A DNA stretch of 64,000 nucleotides, from the NCBI GenBank assembly GCA_934646005.1, contig CAKUED010000011.1:1-64000 (forward strand), given 5' to 3'. A program made the translations under genes and the position numbers. The notes beneath the pieces were generated by a model. The model made no database searches. It was given only the letters and a program-made list of their open reading frames with translations, and had not been told where the DNA came from. Source of the stretch: an uncultured Oscillospiraceae bacterium (GTDB lineage Bacteria; Bacillota; Clostridia; Oscillospirales; Oscillospiraceae). The first letter of the stretch is position 1; the number at the start of each line of letters is the position of its first letter. This document shows, one piece after another, positions 18,633 to 25,303 of the stretch.

Positions 18633-19963
18633 ACGAAACGATTGGAATGGTCAGCCTCGGCTGCGCCAAAAACCAGGTGGACGCCGAGCAGATGCTCTAT
18701 CTCCTGCGGCAGGCAGGCTACGCCGTCAGCGCAGAGCCGGACAACTGCGACGTGGTGATCGTCAACACCTGCGGCTTTATCGACTCGGCAAAATCCGAGG
18801 CGATCGACAACATCCTTGCCATCGCACAGCGAAAAGCCGCCGGAACGGTCGGCAAAATTCTCGTCACGGGCTGCCTTGCCCAGCGCTACCAGCAGCAAAT
18901 TCTCGACGAGCTGCCCGAGGTGGACGGCATTCTCGGTACGGGCTCATATTATGACGTGGTCTTCGCCGTGCGGCAGCTTCTCTCCGGCGGCGGCGTGTCC
19001 GAATTTGACAGCATCAACGAGAGCATCCCCGAATGCGGGCGCATTCTCACCACGCCGCGCTACTACGCATATCTTAAAATTGCTGAGGGCTGCGACAATC
19101 ACTGCGCCTTCTGCGTCATCCCGTCGCTGCGCGGCAAATACCGCAGCCGCCCGATGGAGGCGCTGCTGAAAGAAGCGCGCGAACTTGCCGCGTCCGGCGT
19201 CAAAGAGCTGATCGTCGTGGCGCAGGACACCAGCCGCTACGGGCTGGATCTCTACGGCGAGCGCAGTCTGGCGGAGCTGCTGACGGAGCTGTGCAAGCTT
19301 GACGGCATCGTCTGGGTGCGTGTGCACTATCTTTACCCGGATGAGATGTCCGACGAGCTGATCGACGTCCTCGCGTCCGAGCCGAAGATCGTCAAATATC
19401 TGGATATTCCCATCCAGCACATCAACGACGGCATCCTCAAAAAGATGAACCGCCGCGGCAGCGGCAAATACCTCAAGGAGCTGCTGGCAAAGCTCCGCGC
19501 GCGCATCCCGGGTCTTGTCCTGCGCACGAGCCTCATCGCGGGGCTTCCCGGCGAGGGCGAGGCGGAATTTGAGGAGCTGTGCGAATTTTTACGGCAGGCG
19601 CGCATGGAGCGCGTCGGCGCGTTCGTATTCTCGCCGGAGGAGGGCACGCGCGCGGCAAAGATGGAGTATCCGCCGGAGGAGGTCGCGCAGCACCGCGCCG
19701 ACGTCATCACAGAGCTTCAGTCCCGTATTATGGACGACTACAACGCCTCGCGCATCGGCACGTCCATGCAGGTGCTCTGCGAGGGCTACGACGAAGAAAA
19801 CGAGGCGTATTTCGGCAGAACGTATGCCGATTCGCCCGATATTGACGGCAAGATCTGGTTCTCGTCCGACCGGGACGTCGAGCCGGGGCAGTTCGTCACC
19901 GTGACCGTCACGGATACCTGTGACGGCGAACTCATTGGAGACATGGAGGAAACAGACAAATGA
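18629..19963 (+). CDS. rimO: Ribosomal protein S12 methylthiotransferase RimO
   Basis: A 444-residue radical-SAM enzyme that methylthiolates an aspartate of ribosomal protein S12. The N-terminal UPF0004 domain (SLGCAKNQVD, VNTCGFID, TGCLAQRY) supplies three cysteines for one iron-sulfur cluster; the radical-SAM domain supplies C-x3-C-x2-C in EGCDNHCAFCVIPSLRG; a TRAM domain lies at about 375-440. The motif SLGCAKNQVDAE separates RimO from MiaB. Start and stop overlap recX and pgsA (ATGA type). Confidence 0.95.
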   Translation: MNETIGMVSLGCAKNQVDAEQMLYLLRQAGYAVSAEPDNCDVVIVNTCGFIDSAKSEAIDNILAIAQRKAAGTVGKILVTGCLAQRYQQQILDELPEVDGILGTGSYYDVVFAVRQLLSGGGVSEFDSINESIPECGRILTTPRYYAYLKIAEGCDNHCAFCVIPSLRGKYRSRPMEALLKEARELAASGVKELIVVAQDTSRYGLDLYGERSLAELLTELCKLDGIVWVRVHYLYPDEMSDELIDVLASEPKIVKYLDIPIQHINDGILKKMNRRGSGKYLKELLAKLRARIPGLVLRTSLIAGLPGEGEAEFEELCEFLRQARMERVGAFVFSPEEGTRAAKMEYPPEEVAQHRADVITELQSRIMDDYNASRIGTSMQVLCEGYDEENEAYFGRTYADSPDIDGKIWFSSDRDVEPGQFVTVTVTDTCDGELIGDMEETDK

Positions 19964-20493
19964 CAACAGCCAGCAAGATCACGCTCGTGCGCGTGGTGCT
20001 CATCCCCGTATTCATGGTTTTTCTCATCCTCAGCGCCGATAACCCCGCGCTGCGCTGGGTCGCGCTCGGCGTGTTCGCGCTGGCGAGCCTGAGCGATTTT
20101 ATCGACGGTCAGATCGCCCGCCGCTGCAATCAGGTCACGGATTTCGGAAAATTCCTCGATCCGCTGGCGGATAAGCTGCTGGTCACGTCGTGCCTCATCA
20201 TTTTTGTCGGGCAGGGGAGAATGCTCGACTGGATCGTGTTCATCGTGGTCGCGCGTGAGTTTGCCATTTCGGGTCTGCGCATGGTCGCCGCCAACAACGG
20301 CAAGGTCATTGCCGCCGGTTGGAGTGGCAAGATCAAGACCGCCAGCACCATGGTCGGCTTGCTTCTGATGATGGCGCTGCCCGGCAAGCCGACGCTCGAC
20401 CTCGTTGTGAGCATCGTCATTCTTGTTACCACGATCTACTCGGGCGTGGAATATTTTGTGAAGAACTGGCATATCCTGCTCCCGAAGAACTGA
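19960..20493 (+). CDS. pgsA: CDP-diacylglycerol-glycerol-3-phosphate 3-phosphatidyltransferase
   Basis: A 177-residue integral membrane enzyme making phosphatidylglycerol phosphate. The CDP-alcohol phosphotransferase motif D-x2-DG-x2-AR-x8-G-x3-D-x3-D is complete in DFIDGQIARR and TDFGKFLDPLADK (about residues 46-74). Five to six hydrophobic spans cover the rest. It is the last gene of the recA operon, overlapping rimO by 4 bases; pgsA beside recA or rimO is a common arrangement in Bacillota. Confidence 0.94.
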   Translation: MTTASKITLVRVVLIPVFMVFLILSADNPALRWVALGVFALASLSDFIDGQIARRCNQVTDFGKFLDPLADKLLVTSCLIIFVGQGRMLDWIVFIVVAREFAISGLRMVAANNGKVIAAGWSGKIKTASTMVGLLLMMALPGKPTLDLVVSIVILVTTIYSGVEYFVKNWHILLPKN

Positions 20494-20502
20494 GGCAAAG
20501 GC

Positions 20503-20531
20503 TTGACAGCCTCCCGCGCGCGTGATATGAT
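20503..20531 (+). promoter_or_regulatory. Promoter of the cysE-cysS transcript
   Basis: A perfect TTGACA at 20503 and TATGAT at 20526 spaced by 17 bases; transcription should begin near 20538, at the start of the T-box leader. Confidence 0.8.
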
Positions 20532-20537
20532 GTGCGC

Positions 20538-20762
20538 GATAAAAAACTGCATATCGCGTTGACCGAAAAGAGTACCCTGCCGGACGCGTCAGAGAGTCCC
20601 CGCCGCCGGCTGCAAGCGGAGATCGCCGTAACGCAGGGGAAGTGCATTCGCGAGCGAGGGGAGACCCCGTGTAAGCCGCGTCAAGGCTAAAGTAAGAAAT
20701 CAGAGTGGAACCGCGAGTTTTTACCCGCCTCTTGATACGATCAGGAGGCGGGTTTCTGTTTT
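20538..20762 (+). ncRNA. T-box leader, probably tRNA-Cys responsive
   Basis: The 14-base T-box AGAGTGGAACCGCG lies at 20702-20715. A stem-I-like region follows the promoter, with a TGC triplet at 20643-20645 inside a GAAGTGCA context that fits a cysteine specifier codon. The TGGA of the T-box bulge pairs with UCCA, as expected for tRNA-Cys with discriminator U73. A terminator stem occupies 20723-20753 with a T-rich tail. Uncharged tRNA-Cys should favour the antiterminator and allow transcription of cysE and cysS. The exact stem-I borders are inferred. Confidence 0.88.
20723..20762 (+). terminator. T-box regulatory terminator
   Basis: A 13-bp stem from ACCCGCCTC through TTGA pairs with TCAGGAGGCGGGT (one G-U pair), loop TACGA, followed by a T-rich run. 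It is the terminator arm of the cysteine T-box. Confidence 0.85.
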
Positions 20763-20779
20763 TATCCCAGGAGGAATCC

Positions 20780-21418
20780 ATGCAACTGTTAGAAGATATT
20801 CGCGCCTATCAGCGCAACGATCCTGCCGCGCGCAGCGCGATGGAGATCTTGCTTCTGTATAACGGGCTGCACGCCACCATCGACTACCGCATCGCCCACT
20901 GGCTGCTGCGCCATCACTGCCGCTTTTTAGCCCGCGCGGTGTCGCAGTGGTCAAAGCTCTGGACGGGCATCGAAATTCACCCCGGCGCGCAGATCGGCAA
21001 GCGCCTTGTCATCGACCACGGCACGGGCATCGTCATCGGCGAGACCGCCGAGATCGGCGACGACTGCCTGCTCTATCAGGGCGTGACGCTCGGCGGCACG
21101 GGCAAGGATGTCGGCAAGCGCCACCCCACGCTTGGCAACAACGTCATGGTCGGCGCGGGCGCAAAGGTGCTCGGTCCGATCCACGTCGGCAACAACGCCC
21201 GCATTGCGGCAAACGCCGTGGTGCTGCGCGAAGTGCCCGATAACGCCACCGTCGTGGGCGTACCGGGGCACGTTGTGCGTCTGTGCGGTGAAAAGCTCGA
21301 CCATATCCACACGCCCGACCCCGTCATGCTGGAACTCGAAATGCTCAAGCAGCGCCTCTCCCGGCTGGAAGCCAGGCTGGAGGATGCGCAGAGCGACACA
21401 GAACGATCGGATACCTGA
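20780..21418 (+). CDS. cysE: Serine O-acetyltransferase
   Basis: A 212-residue left-handed beta-helix acetyltransferase that makes O-acetylserine, the precursor of cysteine. Hexapeptide repeats run from about residue 65 to 165 (IHPGAQIGKRLVIDHGTGIVIGE, DDCLLYQGVTLGG), with the conserved HGTGIVIGETAEIGD and GKRHPTLGNNVMVGAGAKVLG segments. It is shorter at the N-terminus than the enterobacterial enzyme, as in other Bacillota. GGAGG precedes ATG 20780. It is controlled by the cysteine T-box and precedes cysS by 12 bases. Confidence 0.95.
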   Translation: MQLLEDIRAYQRNDPAARSAMEILLLYNGLHATIDYRIAHWLLRHHCRFLARAVSQWSKLWTGIEIHPGAQIGKRLVIDHGTGIVIGETAEIGDDCLLYQGVTLGGTGKDVGKRHPTLGNNVMVGAGAKVLGPIHVGNNARIAANAVVLREVPDNATVVGVPGHVVRLCGEKLDHIHTPDPVMLELEMLKQRLSRLEARLEDAQSDTERSDT

Positions 21419-21430
21419 GGAGGAAATTTT

Positions 21431-22882
21431 ATGTACCTGTACAACTCGGCAAGCCATAAAAAAGAGGAATTTATCCCGAACCACCCCGACATCGTCAAGA
21501 TGTACACCTGCGGACCGACGGTCTATCACTTTGCCCATATCGGCAATCTCCGCAGCTACATCATGGAGGATGTGCTGGAAAAATACCTGCGCTACAGCGG
21601 CTATAACGTCAAGCGCGTCATGAACATCACCGACGTCGGTCACCTGACGAGCGACGCCGACGAGGGTGAGGACAAAATGCTCAAGGGCGCGAAGCGCGAG
21701 CACAAGTCCGTCATGGACATCGCAAAGTTCTACACCGACGCGTTCTTTGCCGACTGCCAAAAGCTCAACATCAAGCGCCCGGATGTCGTTGAGCCCGCGA
21801 CGAACTGCATTGATGAATATATCAAGATCATCACCAAGCTCATGGATACCGGCTACGCCTATTTTGCCGGCGGCAACGTCTATTTTGACACGTCCAAGCT
21901 CGCCCGGTACTACGTCTTTAACGACCACGACGCGGAAGATCTTGCCGTGGGCGTGCGCGAGGGCGTGGAAGAGGACACGAACAAGCGCAACAAGAACGAT
22001 TTTGTTCTCTGGTTCACGAAGTCGAAATTTGAAGATCAGGCGCTCAAGTGGGACTCTCCGTGGGGCGTGGGCTATCCGGGCTGGCACATCGAGTGCTCCG
22101 GCATTTCCATCAAGCACCTCGGCGAGGATCTTGACATTCACTGCGGCGGCATCGACAACGCCTTCCCGCACCATACGAACGAGATCGCGCAGTCCGAGAG
22201 CTACCTCGGGCATCCGTGGTGCAAATACTGGATGCACGTCCTGCACCTGAATACGTCGAGCGGCAAAATGTCCAAATCCAAGGGCGAGTTCCTGACCGTC
22301 TCGCTGCTGGAGGAGAAGGGCTATGATCCGCTGGCATACCGCCTGTTCTGCCTGCAAAGCCACTACCGCAAGAGCCTTGTGTTCTCATGGGAAAACCTTG
22401 ACAACGCGGCGGGCACTTACCAGAAGCTGCTCACGAAAATTTCCGCGCTGAAGCCGTCTGACGAGCCGATCGACGAAGCCGCCGTCGCCGCGCTGCGCGA
22501 AAAGTTCAACAAGGCGCTCGGCAACGACCTCAACACGTCCCTCGCCGTCACGGCGCTCTACGATGTGCTGAAGTATCAGACGAACGACGCAACAAAGCTC
22601 TTTGTTTTGGACGATTTTGACCGCGTTCTGAGCCTCGATCTTCTCAAAAAAGCCGAGAAAATTCGCAAAACGAATGCTTCCGTGCAGCCGTCCGCCGCGT
22701 CGTTTACCGTCGTCTCCGAGTCCGGCGAGCAGGATGCAGCCGTGGAGCAGCAGATCCGCGACCGCTATGAGGCGAAAAAGGCAAAGGATTTTGCCAAGGC
22801 CGACGCCATCCGTGACGCGCTCAAGGCGCAGGGCATCGAGATCACCGACGTCCCCGGCGGCGCAAAGTGGAGAAAAGTTTAA
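21431..22882 (+). CDS. cysS: Cysteinyl-tRNA synthetase
   Basis: A 483-residue class-I aminoacyl-tRNA synthetase. The HIGH signature appears as YHFAHIGN after the zinc-ligand motif CGPTVY, and the KMSKS loop as SGKMSKSKGEF. Other zinc ligands are the Cys of WHIECSGIS and the His of FPHHTNEI. A C-terminal helical domain ends with the anticodon-region segment near KAKDFAKADAIRDALKAQG. It charges tRNA-Cys and so feeds back on its own T-box. The gene ends before a bidirectional terminator. Confidence 0.97.
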   Translation: MYLYNSASHKKEEFIPNHPDIVKMYTCGPTVYHFAHIGNLRSYIMEDVLEKYLRYSGYNVKRVMNITDVGHLTSDADEGEDKMLKGAKREHKSVMDIAKFYTDAFFADCQKLNIKRPDVVEPATNCIDEYIKIITKLMDTGYAYFAGGNVYFDTSKLARYYVFNDHDAEDLAVGVREGVEEDTNKRNKNDFVLWFTKSKFEDQALKWDSPWGVGYPGWHIECSGISIKHLGEDLDIHCGGIDNAFPHHTNEIAQSESYLGHPWCKYWMHVLHLNTSSGKMSKSKGEFLTVSLLEEKGYDPLAYRLFCLQSHYRKSLVFSWENLDNAAGTYQKLLTKISALKPSDEPIDEAAVAALREKFNKALGNDLNTSLAVTALYDVLKYQTNDATKLFVLDDFDRVLSLDLLKKAEKIRKTNASVQPSAASFTVVSESGEQDAAVEQQIRDRYEAKKAKDFAKADAIRDALKAQGIEITDVPGGAKWRKV

Positions 22883-22896
22883 TTGCTATCTACAGA

Positions 22897-22934
22897 AAAT
22901 GTCCCGCAGTTTCAAATGAAACTGCGGGGCATTT
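22897..22934. terminator. Bidirectional terminator between cysS and the PII-like gene
   Basis: An 18-bp stem (ATGTCCCGCAGTTTCA against TGAAACTGCGGGGCAT, one G-U pair) with an AA loop separates two convergent genes; flanking A- and T-rich bases allow use from either side. Confidence 0.8.
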
Positions 22935-22949
22935 GCAATATTCTGTTGT

Positions 22950-23618
22950 TTACTGCTCTTCACGTTCGCGCAGTCCGGCGACCGCCGAAATGGGCAGCGA
23001 GAAGCAGATCGCACCCGGTTTTGTGCCCGGGCCTGTCTGTTCGTTGATGGCGCGCATGATGGCGGCTTTTTCGTCCGCGTGCGCCACGATGTACACCACG
23101 TCCTTTTCCTGCGCAAGGCTCACGCCGAAAAACGTCTCGCTTTTCGCGCGCCCCGTGCCCTTCGCGTGCAGGACCGTGCCGCCGCCCGCGCCCGCGCTGC
23201 GCGCGGCCTCCATCACATAGTCGGAATATCCTTCATTCAAGATCACAACGATCAGTTCGTGTGCAAATTCCATGCTCGGTTTTCCTCCGATCTCAGCATT
23301 TTCGGTCAGATACGTCAGCGTTTTGCTGCCCGCCACGCTCTTGAGCGGCACAGACATCATCACGCCGTTGCCGGGGATGTCGATCATCAGCTTCCGCTTG
23401 GCGAGCTTGAATGCCTGCCGCGCCTGCTCGCCGGTGGCGATGGCGCTGACGACCGCCTTCTGCGTCGCGTCCAGCCCGTAGATGGACAGATGCTCGGATT
23501 TTGCCGTGCCCATGCCGAGCTTGGTCAGAACAAGGGGAATGCCGGTCTGCTTATAGATACCGTTCAGTGTTTCGGCATCGTCCCGGTCGGTGATCGCAAT
23601 TACATAATACAGCTCCAT
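22950..23618 (-). CDS. Tandem PII-like protein (two fused GlnB-type domains)
   Basis: A 222-residue cytoplasmic protein with two PII-like ferredoxin-fold domains, at about residues 1-97 and 118-218. The duplication is visible: KLGMGTAKSE (34-42) matches AKGTGRAKSE (152-161), and MMSVPLKSVAG (87-97) matches CFSLPISAVAG (205-215). Ordinary PII proteins are about 112 residues and trimeric; a fused pair would have to assemble differently. The conserved uridylylation tyrosine loop of GlnB is not evident. Its ATG overlaps the stop of the upstream DUF1538 membrane gene by one base, so the pair is coupled. Likely role: nucleotide- or metabolite-sensing control of that membrane protein; this is inference. 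The long upstream open frame is rejected because it lies inside the DUF1538 gene. Confidence 0.78.
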   Translation of the reverse strand: MELYYVIAITDRDDAETLNGIYKQTGIPLVLTKLGMGTAKSEHLSIYGLDATQKAVVSAIATGEQARQAFKLAKRKLMIDIPGNGVMMSVPLKSVAGSKTLTYLTENAEIGGKPSMEFAHELIVVILNEGYSDYVMEAARSAGAGGGTVLHAKGTGRAKSETFFGVSLAQEKDVVYIVAHADEKAAIMRAINEQTGPGTKPGAICFSLPISAVAGLREREEQ

Positions 23619-25174
23619 CACACAGCCTCCCACAGTTCGATGATCTCGTTTTCGCCGAACGCCAGCTCCGGCTGCGCCTCCGTCCTGGCGCGGGACTTGA
23701 GCACAAAAATGCCGCCCATGATCTGCACCGTGATGAGCGGCATCATCGCAACGAGCGCAACGATGCCGAATGCGTCGGTCATCACATTGCCGCCTGCCGC
23801 CGTGCACGCGCCCATCGCCAGCGGCAGCATGAACGTCGCCGTGAGCGGTCCTGACGCAACGCCGCCGGAGTCAAACGCAATGGCGGTAAATGTCGGCGGG
23901 ACGAAGAAGGTCAGCGCCAGCGCGATGAGATAGCCGGGCACGACGAAGTACAGGATCGGCGCGCCGGTGAGCACGCGGACCATCGCCAGCCCGTTTGCCA
24001 GCGCCACGGCGATGGACAGGCTCATGCCCATCGCCTTCGCCGAGATCGCGCCGGAGGTCAGCTCTTCGACCTGTTTGTTGAGGATGTACACAGCCGGTTC
24101 TGCATCAATGATGAACCAGCCCATGAGCATCGCCAGCGGCACGAGCAGCCACGAAAGCCCCTGTTCGACCATTGCGCCGCCGAGCACATAGCCAAGCGGG
24201 GAGAAGCCGACATTCACACCCGTGAGGAACAGCACAAGCCCCGCGAAGGTATAGAGCATACCGATGAGGATCTTCACAAACGGCAGCTTGCGCAGCCGCA
24301 GCGCAAAGACCTGGAACAGCAGAAAAAACACAAAGATCGGCAGCAGCGCCATGGCGATCTCCGCGAGATAATGCGGCAGCGCGTGCAGATAATCCGCGCC
24401 GAGCTGTACGCTTGTTTCGATCCGCGAGACCGCAATTTCCGCGCCCGCGGCAGTATCGGGGCGGTAGATGATGCCGAGCAGCATCACCGCCAGCACAGGA
24501 CCGATGGAGCACAGCGCCACGAGACCGAAGCTGTCAGACTTCGCGTTTTCGTCGCTTCGGATGGACGCGACGCCAACGCCGAGCGCCATGATAAACGGCA
24601 CGGTCATCGGACCCGTCGTCACGCCGCCGGAGTCAAACGCGACCGAGAGCATCCCGCGCTCGGACAAAAATGCGCCGAGAAATACGAGCGCGTAGCAAAT
24701 GATGAGCAGCCGCCGCAGTGAAATGCGGAACAAAATGCGCACCATGCACAAAACGAGGAACAGCCCCACGCCGACCGAGACCGTCAGGATCAGTGCGGTC
24801 TTATCAAGCGCCGGAACGTTCGCCGCAAGCACCTGCAGATCGGGCTCTGCCATGGTGATGGCGATGCCGAGCAGCAGGCTCACGACCAAAATGAACCAGA
24901 GCTTTTTGGATTTTGTCATGCGAGCACCGATGAGATTGCCGATGCGCGTCATCGACACCTCCGCCCCCAGCGTGAACATCCCCATGCCGAGAATCAGCAG
25001 GGCAGAGCCGAACAAAAACGACAGCATCAGCCCGACATCCACCGGCACGAGCACGAGACAGAGCCCTGCCACGATCGCCGAGACCGGCAGGACCGATGCC
25101 GCCGCTTCCTTGAGTTTTTCTACGAATACCTTTTGGCGCAAACCACTTCTTCCTTTCCAGTTTCTTTCCTCCAT
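23618..25174 (-). CDS. DUF1538 family membrane protein with internal duplication
   Basis: A 518-residue polytopic membrane protein of the DUF1538 family, a putative transporter with no proven substrate. Two homologous halves are separated by about 250 residues: AFDSGGVTTGP (179-189) repeats as AFDSGGVASGP (433-443); DSFGLVALCSI (214-224) repeats as DAFGIVALVAM (467-477); and a MAEP-like helix near 108 repeats as DAEP near 357. The AFDSGG motif could be a re-entrant or binding element. ATG 25174 lacks a good ribosome site; a TTG at 25141, preceded by GGAAAGGAAG, is an equally plausible start. The downstream partner is a tandem PII-like protein overlapping its stop. Confidence 0.82.
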   Translation of the reverse strand: MEERNWKGRSGLRQKVFVEKLKEAAASVLPVSAIVAGLCLVLVPVDVGLMLSFLFGSALLILGMGMFTLGAEVSMTRIGNLIGARMTKSKKLWFILVVSLLLGIAITMAEPDLQVLAANVPALDKTALILTVSVGVGLFLVLCMVRILFRISLRRLLIICYALVFLGAFLSERGMLSVAFDSGGVTTGPMTVPFIMALGVGVASIRSDENAKSDSFGLVALCSIGPVLAVMLLGIIYRPDTAAGAEIAVSRIETSVQLGADYLHALPHYLAEIAMALLPIFVFFLLFQVFALRLRKLPFVKILIGMLYTFAGLVLFLTGVNVGFSPLGYVLGGAMVEQGLSWLLVPLAMLMGWFIIDAEPAVYILNKQVEELTSGAISAKAMGMSLSIAVALANGLAMVRVLTGAPILYFVVPGYLIALALTFFVPPTFTAIAFDSGGVASGPLTATFMLPLAMGACTAAGGNVMTDAFGIVALVAMMPLITVQIMGGIFVLKSRARTEAQPELAFGENEIIELWEAV

Positions 25175-25246
25175 TTTACCAGAAAACCGGCAAAAGCGCC
25201 AGTAAAACTATGAAAACAATTCGTGAACTTTCCGCCGCCGCGCGAG

Positions 25247-25275
25247 TTGAAAGCACGCGCGGTTTGTGATAGACT
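25247..25275 (+). promoter_or_regulatory. Candidate promoter for polA-rimI-tsaD
   Basis: TTGAAA at 25247 and TAGACT at 25270 are spaced by 17 bases, about 30 bases before the polA ATG. Confidence 0.5.
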
Positions 25276-25303
25276 ATAGGCTGTGAAGAAAGGGGTTTTC
25301 TCC

